Assembly: GCA_013821905.1 (NCBI GenBank)
Contig: PNJO01000005.1
Span: 1 to 53,064 of the forward strand
Origin: Sphingopyxis sp.
GTDB taxonomy: Bacteria; Pseudomonadota; Alphaproteobacteria; Sphingomonadales; Sphingomonadaceae
Direction of reading: 5' to 3'
Length of the DNA: 53,064 nucleotides
Position numbers and translations under genes: made by a program. Positions 28,500-36,563 of this stretch are shown piece after piece. The notes under the pieces are model-generated. The model had not been told where the DNA came from. It did not search any database and was given only the letters and a program-made list of their open reading frames with translations. Numbering within the stretch: the first letter of the stretch is position 1; each line of letters starts with the position of its first letter.

Positions 28500-28787
28500 A
28501 TGAAGTTCAATATCGAGGTGGATTGCACGCCCGAAGAGGCGCGGCGGCTGTTCGGCTTGCCCGATCTCGAACCGCTGCACGATATTTATCTCGACCGCGT
28601 CAAGGAGTTGATGGCGAAGGGCATCACCCCCGACATGGTGCAGCAGATGGTCAAGACCTGGGTGCCGATGGGTGGCAGCGGGCTCGAGCTCGTCCAGTCG
28701 CTGCTCGGCCAGTTCGGCGGCGGGCTGATGGGCGGCGGATCGAAATCGGGTGACGACGACAAGGGCCCCAAGGGACGCAAGAGCTGA
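28500..28787 (+). CDS. DUF6489 family protein
   Basis: 95-aa protein starting MKFNIEVDCTPEEARRLFGL, with an amphipathic helical middle and a Gly-rich, charged C-terminus (GGGLMGGGSKSGDDDKGPKG). Typical of the sphingomonad DUF6489 family; function unknown. The family resembles polyhydroxyalkanoate-granule or membrane-associating small proteins only superficially. Its TGA overlaps the apparent CTG start of mnmE. Confidence 0.85.
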   Translation: MKFNIEVDCTPEEARRLFGLPDLEPLHDIYLDRVKELMAKGITPDMVQQMVKTWVPMGGSGLELVQSLLGQFGGGLMGGGSKSGDDDKGPKGRKS

Positions 28788-30115
28788 GCGACGATCGCCC
28801 GAGCGATACGATTTTTGCGCTGTCGAGCGGGCTGCCGCCGGCGGCGATCGGTGTCGTGCGGATCAGCGGGCCGCGGGCAGGGGCAGCGCTGAGTGCGCTG
28901 GCGGGGCGGTTGCCCGCGCCGCGACGGACGACGTTGGCGGAACTGAAGGACCAAGCGGGCGCCGCGCTCGATCGCGCGCTGCTCTTGTGGTTTCCGGGTC
29001 CTGCGACCGCGACGGGCGAGGATCTGGCCGAACTGCATCTGCACGGGGGACGCGCGGTCGTGGCGGCGGTCGAGGCGGCACTTGGTGCGATGCCGGGGCT
29101 ACGTCCGGCACTCGCCGGCGAATTTACGCGGCGTGCCTTCCTCAACGGGCGGATCGATCTGGCGGAGGCGGAGGGGCTCGCCGACCTGCTGGCCGCCGAG
29201 ACCGAGAGCCAGCGCGTGCAAGCGCTCGGAATGGCGAGCGGCCATGTCTCGCGCGCAATTGCGGGGTGGCAGGACCGGTTGCTCGCGCTGATGGCGGGGG
29301 CCGAGGCCGAGCTGAATTTTGCCGACGAGGATGATGTCGAAGTTGGCGAAGCTGTCGCGCAGCGTCTGGTTTCGGGGATGGCTGCGCTGGCCACCGAGCT
29401 CGGCGTGTGGATCGCGCGGCCGGCGGCGGAGGTGATATCGGAAGGGCTGTCAGTCGTGATCGCGGGACCGCCGAACGCCGGAAAATCGACCTTGATCAAT
29501 GCTTTGGCGCAGCGCGAGCTAGCGATCGTGTCGCCGGTCGCGGGGACGACGCGCGACGTGATCGAGACCCCGCTGGCGCTCGACGGGATCGCGATGCGCT
29601 TTTCGGATACGGCGGGGATGCGCGCCGAAGGTGCCGACCGGATCGAGGCGATCGGCATCGACCGCGCACGGGCGGCGGTTGCGGCGGCGGATATGCTGCT
29701 GTGGCTTGGGCCGCCGAAGGACGCGCCTGCCCATCCGCGCGCGATCCTGATCGCGGCGCAGGCGGATCGCTGGCGCGGCGACGCGGCGGCCGAAGCCGAC
29801 GCGGCGCATTGCGACTTGACCTTGTCGGCGGCGACGGGCGAGGGGATGGACCGGCTTCATCGCATGATCGTCGAAATGGCGCGGACTTTGCTGCCGCGCG
29901 AGGGCGAGGCGGCGCTGCGCCAGCGTCAGCGCGCGGCGCTTGCCGAGGCCAAACAATGGCTTGAGGTCGATCCGCGCTCGCGCGAGGCGGGCGACCTGAT
30001 CCTGCTCGCCGAACGGTTGCGGCTGGCGGGAACCGCGCTCGACCGCATCACGGGACGCGCCGGGGTCGAGGATATGCTCGACACGCTGTTCGGGCGTTTC
30101 TGCATCGGAAAATGA
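28784..30115 (+). CDS. mnmE: tRNA uridine-5-carboxymethylaminomethyl(34) synthesis GTPase MnmE
   Basis: With MnmG it modifies the wobble uridine of tRNAs. The conserved N-terminus DTIFALSSGLPPAAIGVVRISGP is encoded from 28805 on, but no in-frame ATG, GTG or TTG lies between the upstream stop (28751-28753) and the GTG at 28856. The likely start is CTG at 28784, overlapping the DUF6489 TGA (CTGA), giving 443 aa. The G domain has GPPNAGKST and FSDTAGMR; the catalytic C-terminus FCIGK (Cys440) is intact. Confidence 0.93.
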   Translation: MSDDRPSDTIFALSSGLPPAAIGVVRISGPRAGAALSALAGRLPAPRRTTLAELKDQAGAALDRALLLWFPGPATATGEDLAELHLHGGRAVVAAVEAALGAMPGLRPALAGEFTRRAFLNGRIDLAEAEGLADLLAAETESQRVQALGMASGHVSRAIAGWQDRLLALMAGAEAELNFADEDDVEVGEAVAQRLVSGMAALATELGVWIARPAAEVISEGLSVVIAGPPNAGKSTLINALAQRELAIVSPVAGTTRDVIETPLALDGIAMRFSDTAGMRAEGADRIEAIGIDRARAAVAAADMLLWLGPPKDAPAHPRAILIAAQADRWRGDAAAEADAAHCDLTLSAATGEGMDRLHRMIVEMARTLLPREGEAALRQRQRAALAEAKQWLEVDPRSREAGDLILLAERLRLAGTALDRITGRAGVEDMLDTLFGRFCIGK

Positions 30116-30131
30116 TGTTCCACGTGAAACA
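30116..30131. promoter_or_regulatory. parS: parS site 1 (variant)
   Basis: TGTTCCACGTGAAACA begins directly after the mnmE stop. It joins the two common half-sites TGTTCCAC and GTGAAACA, so it is palindromic except at one position pair. Binding by the ParB encoded downstream is inferred. Confidence 0.9.
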
Positions 30132-30190
30132 TCGCGCCGGTCGCGCGCCGGTGGATTCGACGGCGATAGTGCGCTAAGGGCGCGGCAATC

Positions 30191-32062
30191 ATGCACAGCA
30201 GCACAGATTTCGATGTCATCGTCGTCGGTGGTGGCCATGCCGGAACCGAGGCCGCCGCCGCCGCGGCGCGGCTTGGTGCGCGTGTGGCGCTGGTGAGCTT
30301 CGATCCGGCGTTGATCGGGACGATGTCGTGCAATCCGGCGATCGGCGGGCTCGGCAAGGGCCATCTGATGCGCGAGGTCGATGCGCTCGACGGCTGGATG
30401 GCGCGCGCCGCCGATCGTGCGGCGATCCATTACCGGATGCTCAACGCGTCGAAGGGCGCGGCGGTGCAGGGGCCGCGCATCCAGGCCGACCGCAAACTCT
30501 ATCGCGAGGCGATCCAGGCGCTGCTCGCTGCCGAGGAGGCGATCACGGTCGTCGCGGGCGAGGCCGCGGCGCTGACGCTGTCGGACGACGGCACACGTGT
30601 CGCCGGGCTCGAACTCGACGACGGGACGACGCTGTCGGCGGGCGCGGTCGTGCTGGCGACGGGAACCTTCCTCGGCGGACGACTGTTTCGCGGCGAGGAG
30701 CGGATGGAGGGCGGGCGCATCGGCGAAGCCGGCGCGCATCGGCTGGCGGAGCAATTGCGCGCCGCGGACCTGCCGATGGCGCGGCTGAAGACCGGGACGC
30801 CACCGCGCCTCGACGGGCGGACGATCGACTGGGCGCGGCTCGAGGAGCAGGCGTCGGACAGCGCCGAGGGTGCGCGCTGGACCTGTTCCACGTGGAACAG
30901 CGAACGGACGGTGCCGCAGATCTTCTGCGCGATCACGCGCACGAACAGCGAATCGCATCGCATTATCGCCGATAATCTGCATCGCTCGCCCTTGTTCACG
31001 GGCGCAATCGGCGCGGCGGGCCCGCGCTATTGCCCGTCGATCGAGGACAAGATCCACCGCTTCGCCGACCGCGACGGGCATCAGGTCTTCCTCGAGCCCG
31101 AGGGGCTCGACGATCATCTCGTCTATCCGAACGGCATCTCGACCTCGCTTCCCGCCGACGTGCAGCTCGCGATGCTGCGCACGATGGACGGGCTGGAGAC
31201 GGTCGAAATGGTCGTTCCGGGCTATGCGGTCGAATATGACCATATCGACCCGCGCGCGCTCGACCGCAGCTTGCAGGTGCGCGCGATCGCTGGCCTCTAC
31301 TGCGCGGGGCAGATCAATGGCACGACCGGCTATGAGGAAGCGGCGGCGCAGGGGCTCGTTGCGGGCGCCAATGCGGCGCTCGCCGTGCAGGGCCGCGATC
31401 CGATGATCCTCGACCGTTCGATGAGCTATATCGGGGTGATGGTCGACGATCTGGTGCTGCAGGGGGTGACCGAGCCGTATCGCATGCTCACGGCGCGCGC
31501 CGAATATCGGCTACGGCTGCGCGCCGACAATGCCGCGACGCGGCTGACCCCGCTCGGGATCGAGCTGGGGCTCGTGCGCTCGACGACGGCGGCGCTGTTC
31601 GGAGCCCGGCAAGCCACGCGCGCGCGCGCCGCGGCGCTGCTCGAAGCACCGGTTGCGACAGCTGATTATGCGGCGGTCGGGCTCGCGATTCCGGGAGACG
31701 GGGTGGCGCGCAAGCGGATCGACCTGCTCCGCTATCCCGACACCACGCTGGCGATGCTCGCGGCGCTGGCACCCGAACTGGCGGAGATCGACGATGCGAT
31801 CCTGTCCGAGCTCGCCGAGGATGCGCATTATGCGCCCTATATCGCGCGGCAGGACGCCGAATTGCGCGCGCTCGCGGCGAATGAAGCGATACTGCTCGAC
31901 CCGGCGCTCGATTATGGCGCAATCGGCGGATTGTCGCGCGAGATGGTCGAACGGCTGTCGAAAGCGCGTCCCGAGACGCTGGGGCAGGCGTCGCGCATCG
32001 ACGGAGTAACGCCCGCGGCGCTCACCGCGATCATGGTGCACAGCCGGCGGCGCGCGGCGTGA
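30191..32062 (+). CDS. mnmG: tRNA uridine-5-carboxymethylaminomethyl(34) synthesis enzyme MnmG
   Basis: FAD-dependent partner of MnmE, 623 aa. Dinucleotide fold [48 protein letters not shown], the GTFLGG loop, [17 protein letters not shown] and a C-terminal helical MnmE-binding domain. A parS site inside the gene encodes Cys-Ser-Thr-Trp-Asn near residue 233, in a stretch that usually varies between species. Follows mnmE by 75 nt. Confidence 0.97.
   Translation: MHSSTDFDVIVVGGGHAGTEAAAAAARLGARVALVSFDPALIGTMSCNPAIGGLGKGHLMREVDALDGWMARAADRAAIHYRMLNASKGAAVQGPRIQADRKLYREAIQALLAAEEAITVVAGEAAALTLSDDGTRVAGLELDDGTTLSAGAVVLATGTFLGGRLFRGEERMEGGRIGEAGAHRLAEQLRAADLPMARLKTGTPPRLDGRTIDWARLEEQASDSAEGARWTCSTWNSERTVPQIFCAITRTNSESHRIIADNLHRSPLFTGAIGAAGPRYCPSIEDKIHRFADRDGHQVFLEPEGLDDHLVYPNGISTSLPADVQLAMLRTMDGLETVEMVVPGYAVEYDHIDPRALDRSLQVRAIAGLYCAGQINGTTGYEEAAAQGLVAGANAALAVQGRDPMILDRSMSYIGVMVDDLVLQGVTEPYRMLTARAEYRLRLRADNAATRLTPLGIELGLVRSTTAALFGARQATRARAAALLEAPVATADYAAVGLAIPGDGVARKRIDLLRYPDTTLAMLAALAPELAEIDDAILSELAEDAHYAPYIARQDAELRALAANEAILLDPALDYGAIGGLSREMVERLSKARPETLGQASRIDGVTPAALTAIMVHSRRRAA
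30884..30899. promoter_or_regulatory. parS: parS site 2, inside mnmG
   Basis: TGTTCCACGTGGAACA, a perfect 16-bp palindrome identical to canonical parS, read in frame as Cys-Ser-Thr-Trp-Asn. Confidence 0.93.
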
Positions 32063-32077
32063 TGACATCCCCGCCGC

Positions 32078-32181
32078 CATTCCCGCGCAGGCGGGAATCC
32101 CGCTTTCGTCCTCACATCTCATGCGCGATCGTTGGGCCTCGCTGCGAGGTTGGCGGCCGGATTTCCGCCTGCGCGGAAATG
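32078..32181. repeat. Long inverted repeat (ATTCCCGCGCAGGCGGGAAT family)
   Basis: CATTCCCGCGCAGGCGGG... (32078-32100) is mirrored by ...CCGCCTGCGCGGAAATG (32159-32181) with two mismatches. Each arm can also fold by itself. Fills the 138-nt mnmG-rsmG gap. Confidence 0.7.
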
Positions 32182-32200
32182 ACGGAGTTGGGGGGCGTCT

Positions 32201-32860
32201 GTGCCGTCTGAAATTCTCGAAAGCGAAAGCGCAGCCCGGGCCTGGATCGAAGAGGCTTTTGCGCCAACGGCTGCCCGATGGGCGCAGCTCGATCGCTTCG
32301 CCGCGATGCTCGTCGCAGAAAATGCGCAGCAGAATCTGATTGCCGCCTCGACGATCCCGACGATGTGGGTGCGGCATATCGCCGACAGCGCGCAGCTTCT
32401 GGCGCTCGATACGCGCGAGGGGGAGGGGCTCTGGATCGACCTCGGAAGCGGGCCGGGGCTTCCCGGGTTGGTCGTTGCGATTCTGTCGGCGCGGCCGATG
32501 CTGCTCGTCGAATCGCGCAAGCGTCGCTGCGATTTCCTGCGCAGTGTCGCTGCCGAGCTCGGTCTGGGGCATGTCGAGGTGGCCGAAGCGCCGCTCGAAC
32601 GCGTTGCGACGCGCGCCGCCGCGACGATCAGCGCGCGCGCCTTTGCGCCACTCGACCGGCTGATCGGTTTATCCACCCGTTTTTCCACCGAATCGACGCG
32701 CTGGCTGCTGCCAAAGGGCCGAAATGCGGTTAAGGAACTGGCGTTGCTGCCTGAGGCATGGCAGAGAATGTTCCACGTGGAACAGAGCCGCACCGACGCC
32801 GAAAGCCAGATTCTGGTGGGGCGGGGCCAGATCGGCGCAAAACAGCGAGGAAAGCGATGA
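32201..32860 (+). CDS. rsmG: 16S rRNA (guanine(527)-N7)-methyltransferase
   Basis: SAM-dependent methylation of G527 in 16S rRNA, 219 aa. Motif I is IDLGSGPGLPGLVVAI; RHIADSAQL precedes it as in other RsmG. The start is GTG at 32201, just downstream of a GGGGGC stretch. Near the C-terminus the parS sequence is read as Met-Phe-His-Val-Glu-Gln (residues about 189-195), the familiar product of a parS embedded in rsmG. Its TGA overlaps the parA ATG. Confidence 0.95.
   Translation: MPSEILESESAARAWIEEAFAPTAARWAQLDRFAAMLVAENAQQNLIAASTIPTMWVRHIADSAQLLALDTREGEGLWIDLGSGPGLPGLVVAILSARPMLLVESRKRRCDFLRSVAAELGLGHVEVAEAPLERVATRAAATISARAFAPLDRLIGLSTRFSTESTRWLLPKGRNAVKELALLPEAWQRMFHVEQSRTDAESQILVGRGQIGAKQRGKR
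32769..32784. promoter_or_regulatory. parS: parS site 3, inside rsmG
   Basis: TGTTCCACGTGGAACA, identical to site 2, 73 nt upstream of the parA start; ParB spreading from here could reach the parAB promoter region. Confidence 0.93.
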
Positions 32861-33639
32861 TCCGTATCGCCGTGGCGAACCAGAAGGGCGGGGTCGGCAA
32901 GACGACGACGGCGATCAATCTCGCGACCGCGCTCGCCGCGACGGGCTGGCGCACGCTGATCATCGACCTCGATCCGCAGGGAAATGCCTCGACCGGGCTC
33001 GGCATCAAGCAGGCGCAGCGCGAATTTTCGAGCTACGAGCTGCTGCGCGGCGACGCGCCGCTCGCCGATTGCGCAGTGCCGACGGCGGTGCCGCGGCTCG
33101 ACATCGTCCCCGCGACGGTCGATCTGTCGGGGGCCGAGATCGAGCTGATCGAATTCGCCGATCGGCTCCACCGGCTCGAACAGGCGCTGACCAGCGCCGA
33201 GGCGGGGCAGTGGGATATCTGCCTGATCGACTGCCCGCCGTCGCTCGGCATGTTGACCCTCAACGCGCTGATCGCCGCCGAATCGCTGATCGTGCCGCTG
33301 CAGTGCGAATTTTTCGCGCTCGAGGGGCTGAGCCAGCTGCTCACCACGGTCGAGCGCGTGCGCGGGCGCTTCAACCAGAAATTGTCGATCCTCGGCGTCG
33401 CGCTGACGATGTTCGACCGCCGCAACCGGCTGACCGATCAGGTGTCCGACGATGTGCGCGAAGTGCTGGGGCCGGTGGTGTTCGACACGGTGATCCCGCG
33501 CAACGTCCGTCTCTCCGAAGCGCCGAGCCACGGCCTGCCGGCGCTGATCTATGACCATCGTTGCGCCGGGTCGGCGGCCTATATCGCGCTCGCGCGCGAG
33601 CTGATCGACCGGCTCCCGGATATTCGCAAGGCGGCATAA
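32857..33639 (+). CDS. parA: Chromosome-partition ATPase ParA
   Basis: Walker-type ATPase driving segregation of the origin with ParB-parS. The 260-aa protein starts MIRIAVANQKGGVGKTT with the deviant Walker A KGGVGKT (10-16), then DLDPQGNASTGLG and the CLIDCPPSLGMLTLNAL Walker B segment. No N-terminal DNA-binding domain, so it is the chromosomal type. ATG overlaps the rsmG TGA; parB follows with no gap. Confidence 0.97.
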   Translation: MIRIAVANQKGGVGKTTTAINLATALAATGWRTLIIDLDPQGNASTGLGIKQAQREFSSYELLRGDAPLADCAVPTAVPRLDIVPATVDLSGAEIELIEFADRLHRLEQALTSAEAGQWDICLIDCPPSLGMLTLNALIAAESLIVPLQCEFFALEGLSQLLTTVERVRGRFNQKLSILGVALTMFDRRNRLTDQVSDDVREVLGPVVFDTVIPRNVRLSEAPSHGLPALIYDHRCAGSAAYIALARELIDRLPDIRKAA

Positions 33640-34593
33640 ATGTCTGATAATAAAGATGAAATTGGAGGGATTCCGCCGCGGAAGAAGCCGTCGGGACTCG
33701 GCCGCGGACTGAACGCGCTGTTCGGCGACGTCGCGGTCGAGGCGCCGGTGCTCGCGGTTCCGGGTGGCGCCGCCAAAACGGTTGCGCCCGCGAGCGGCGA
33801 TTCGGTGCAGCATGTCGGGGTCGGGCAGATCCGACCGCTTCCCGGCCAGCCGCGCCGCCATTTCGACGAAGCTGCGATCGGCGAGCTCGCCGATTCGATC
33901 GGGACGCGCGGGCTGCTCCAGCCGATCATCGTCCGCCGCGCGCCCGACGGCGACGGCTATCAGCTCGTCGCCGGCGAACGGCGCTGGCGCGCGGCGCAGC
34001 GCGCGGGGCTGCACCAGATTCCCGCGCTCGTGCGCGAACTCGACGACGCCGCGACCTACGAGATCGCGCTCGTCGAGAATATCCAGCGGCAGGACCTTAA
34101 CGCGATCGAAGAAGCGGGCGCCTATCGCCGCCTGATCGACGATTTCGGCCACAGCCAGGAAGAGCTGGCCAAGCTGGTCGGCAAATCGCGCAGCCACGTC
34201 GCCAATCTGATGCGCCTGCTCGACCTTCCTGCGGGGGTCCAGGCGCTGATCGGCGACGGATCGCTGGCGATGGGCCATGCCCGCGCGCTGATCGGCGCCG
34301 ACAATGCCGAGGCAATCGCGCGCAAGGTCGTCAAGGAAGGCCTGTCGGTGCGCACGGTCGAGGCGCTGGTGCGGGCCGAAAAGGGCGGTGGGCGCAAGCC
34401 TGTGGTCGATGCGGGCGCGGGCGCCGGGCGCGACCCCGACATCGTCGCGGTCGAACGCCATCTGTCCGAACTGCTCGGCATCGGCGTCGCGATCCAATAT
34501 GCGGGCGGGGGCAAGGGTGCGCTGACGCTCAAATTCGCGTCGCTCGACCAGCTCGACATGATCTGCCAACGGCTTTCCGGCGAAGGGATTTGA
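33640..34593 (+). CDS. parB: Chromosome-partition protein ParB
   Basis: parS-binding CTPase clamp, 317 aa. The N-terminal LGRGLNALFGD (about 20-30) is the ParA-contacting region; the CTP-binding GERRWRA motif is at 112-118 and ENIQRQDLN follows; the helix-turn-helix lies around SQEELAKLVGKSRSHVANLMRLL; the C-terminal dimerisation domain ends at LSGEGI. The ATG directly abuts the parA stop. Three parS sites lie within 3.5 kb upstream. Confidence 0.97.
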   Translation: MSDNKDEIGGIPPRKKPSGLGRGLNALFGDVAVEAPVLAVPGGAAKTVAPASGDSVQHVGVGQIRPLPGQPRRHFDEAAIGELADSIGTRGLLQPIIVRRAPDGDGYQLVAGERRWRAAQRAGLHQIPALVRELDDAATYEIALVENIQRQDLNAIEEAGAYRRLIDDFGHSQEELAKLVGKSRSHVANLMRLLDLPAGVQALIGDGSLAMGHARALIGADNAEAIARKVVKEGLSVRTVEALVRAEKGGGRKPVVDAGAGAGRDPDIVAVERHLSELLGIGVAIQYAGGGKGALTLKFASLDQLDMICQRLSGEGI

Positions 34594-34606
34594 CCAATCT
34601 CCATCC

Positions 34607-34684
34607 CGTCATCCCGGCGAAGGCCAGGATCGCGCCGGTGCGCCAATCCGCCAGGGAGAGCTCCCGGCCTTCGCCGGGATGACG
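34607..34684. repeat. Long inverted repeat (CGTCATCCCGGCGAAGGCC family)
   Basis: Perfect 19-bp arms CGTCATCCCGGCGAAGGCC and GGCCTTCGCCGGGATGACG around a 40-nt middle, right after parB. It may end the parAB transcript. Confidence 0.75.
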
Positions 34685-34808
34685 ATTGGAGGGGGCGAAT
34701 CGATTTGATCCGGCTTTCCTGTTGCTCGCTCGAATCTTTGCGTATCCCCGCTTAATTTGTATCAGTCCGGGCCGTCAATGGTCCGAAGGCGGTCCCGACG
34801 ATCGCTTG

Positions 34809-34884
34809 TTAACCGCGCTAACGCGTTGTTTTTTCCTGCTTACGATGCGTAAGGCGGGCCAATTCTTATTGCGGCATTAACCAT
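34809..34884. promoter_or_regulatory. CtrA-like half sites and a palindrome upstream of the DUF4402 gene
   Basis: TTAACC at 34809, the palindrome CTTACGATGCGTAAG at 34839-34853 and TTAACCAT at 34877-34884 (identical to the CtrA half-site) lie in the 300-nt leader region 34685-34987, which is AT-richer than its surroundings. No full TTAA-N7-TTAA site is present. The remaining part of the region shows nothing further. Confidence 0.35.
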
Positions 34885-34987
34885 GCTTGCTGGCAAAGGC
34901 TGAACGGGTCGCCCGCTAAAGGGGGCGACGAATGGGGTGGGATTTCCATTCGGATTTGACTGTTTTCGCATCAAGGGACCAAATCAT

Positions 34988-35485
34988 ATGCGCAACTTTG
35001 GAATGAAGCGCGCCCTCGTCGGCGCCGCGATTGCTGCTCTCGCCATTAACGCTTCGGCGGCGCAGGCGGCGACGGCCACGGGTACGGCAAAGGCCAAGAT
35101 TCTGCGTCAGATCCAGCTGACCAACACCAGCGACCTGCAGTTCGCGACGATCATCAGCGGCGCGACCGCTTCGACCGTCTCGGTGTCGACCGCGGGCGGC
35201 GTGAGCTGCGGCGCGGGGCTGACCTGCACCGGCACGACGACGGCGGCCAACTTCAACATCCAGGGCACCAACGGCGCCGTGGTTCTGGTCGGCGGCGATT
35301 CGAGCGTCACGCTCAACGGCTCGATCAGCGGTACGATGACCGCGGCACTGACCTATTCGGCACCCAACGTCACGCTGGGCGCCACGGGCGGCGCCTTCCA
35401 GGTCGGCGGCACACTGAGCGTCGGCGCCAACCAGGCGTCGGGCGACTATACGGGGACGTTCAACGTCACCGCCGACTATCAATAA
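34988..35485 (+). CDS. DUF4402 domain protein, candidate surface-fibre subunit
   Basis: 165-aa secreted protein: signal peptide ending ...INASAAQA, mature sequence beginning ATATGTAKAKILRQIQL, then Thr/Ser/Gly-rich beta strands with two cysteines in GVSCGAGLTCTG that could pair. It ends FNVTADYQ. DUF4402 proteins are often encoded with chaperone-usher genes, as here, and are presumed fibre subunits. ATG 34988 is chosen; ATG 35003 would give a shorter signal peptide. Its own terminator follows, so it is likely made in excess over the downstream genes. Confidence 0.85.
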   Translation: MRNFGMKRALVGAAIAALAINASAAQAATATGTAKAKILRQIQLTNTSDLQFATIISGATASTVSVSTAGGVSCGAGLTCTGTTTAANFNIQGTNGAVVLVGGDSSVTLNGSISGTMTAALTYSAPNVTLGATGGAFQVGGTLSVGANQASGDYTGTFNVTADYQ

Positions 35486-35534
35486 GCTTTGACGCAGGTG
35501 GGGGGACGGCGGGCCTGAGGGGCCGCCGGTCATG

Positions 35535-35571
35535 AAAAAGGTCGCCGGGTACCAGCCCCGGCGGCCTTTTT
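35535..35571 (+). terminator. Rho-independent terminator after the DUF4402 gene
   Basis: AAAAAGGTCGCCGGG pairs with CCCGGCGGCCTTTTT (one G-T pair) and a T-run follows. Very strong and symmetric, so it could work in both directions. Confidence 0.85.
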
Positions 35572-35609
35572 TCTTTGGTTACGGGGATTTCGGCTTCGGT
35601 TCGCTCTCG

Positions 35610-35634
35610 CATGGTTAGCGAAATATCAACCATG
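35610..35634. promoter_or_regulatory. Inverted repeat CATGGTT...AACCATG upstream of the chaperone gene
   Basis: Perfect 7-bp arms spaced by 11 nt, each close to the AACCAT half of a CtrA site, 74 nt before the chaperone start. It is the only clear element between the terminator and the gene. Confidence 0.35.
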
Positions 35635-35707
35635 TTCGGGCACGCAGGATGCGACCAGACGGCGCGGTGGGGACCGCACCGGACCAACGATTGTGGGGAT
35701 CGTATCC

Positions 35708-36532
35708 ATGTTGCGTTTTTTCAAGGCTTTCGGCCTGTTTTCCGCCGCCGCGCTCGGCCTCGCGGCGGTGCCTGCTGCGGCATCGGGCGACCTGCTCGTG
35801 GCGCCGACGCGCCTCGTCCTCGACGGGTCGCGCGGGACCGAGGTGGTGCTCAACAATATCGGCAGCGAGCCGGCGACCTATCGCATCAGCCTCGAGATCA
35901 AGCGGATGACCGCCGAGGGCGGGCTCGACGAGATCGCCGAAGCGGACGCGAACGAGGCCGAGAAGGCGGCGCTCGGCATGATCGCCTTCAGCCCCCGCCG
36001 CGTCACCTTGCCGCCGAACCAGCCGCAGGTGATCCGCGTCGGAGTGCGCGTTCCCGAAGGCACGCCGGCGGGCGAATATCGCGCGCATATGCTGTTCCGC
36101 GCGGTGCCCGACACGGTCGCGGCGACCGACGCGCCGAAGGCGGCGAGCGGCGGCGTGTCGATCGCGCTCACGCCGATCTATGGCATCACGATCCCCGTGA
36201 TCGTGCGCGTCGGCGACCTTGGCGCAGAAGCGATGATCGGCGAGGCGTGGGTCGGCGAGACACGCGACGGGCCGGCGTTCAACTTCGACCTCAGGCGCAC
36301 GGGCAACCGTTCGGTCTATGGCGATATCGAGGTGACGCGACCGGGACGGGCCGAACCCCTGCTCGTCGCGCGCGGCATTGCGGTCTATCCCGAAGTCGGC
36401 GCGCGCAAGGTATCGCTGCGCGTCCCGCCCGAGCTCGCGGCCGCGCTCAAGGGCCCCGTGCATATCCGCTACACCGAGGATCGCGAGATCGGCGGCGGGA
36501 CGATCGACGCGGTCGACCGGGTGGTGAAATAG
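35708..36532 (+). CDS. PapD-like periplasmic chaperone
   Basis: 274 aa with a signal peptide (MLRFFKAFGLFSAAALGLAA to about AASG). The mature protein begins GDLLVAPTRLVLDG and shows the pilus-chaperone N-domain: LNNIGSEPATYRISLE and the G1-strand region FSPRRVTLPPNQPQVIRVGVRVP, then EYRAHMLFRAVP. It would hold secreted subunits in the periplasm before export by the usher-like protein 31 nt downstream. The ATG at 35708 is preferred over an upstream in-frame GTG. Confidence 0.9.
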   Translation: MLRFFKAFGLFSAAALGLAAVPAAASGDLLVAPTRLVLDGSRGTEVVLNNIGSEPATYRISLEIKRMTAEGGLDEIAEADANEAEKAALGMIAFSPRRVTLPPNQPQVIRVGVRVPEGTPAGEYRAHMLFRAVPDTVAATDAPKAASGGVSIALTPIYGITIPVIVRVGDLGAEAMIGEAWVGETRDGPAFNFDLRRTGNRSVYGDIEVTRPGRAEPLLVARGIAVYPEVGARKVSLRVPPELAAALKGPVHIRYTEDREIGGGTIDAVDRVVK

Positions 36533-36563
36533 GCGAAGCGGAGTCCGGCAGCGGACCGACGGC

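Noticed and set aside
34956-34984. TTGACT upstream of the DUF4402 gene as a promoter -35
   Set aside because: The matching -10 position reads CCAAAT and would lie on top of the ribosome-binding region, too close to the ATG.
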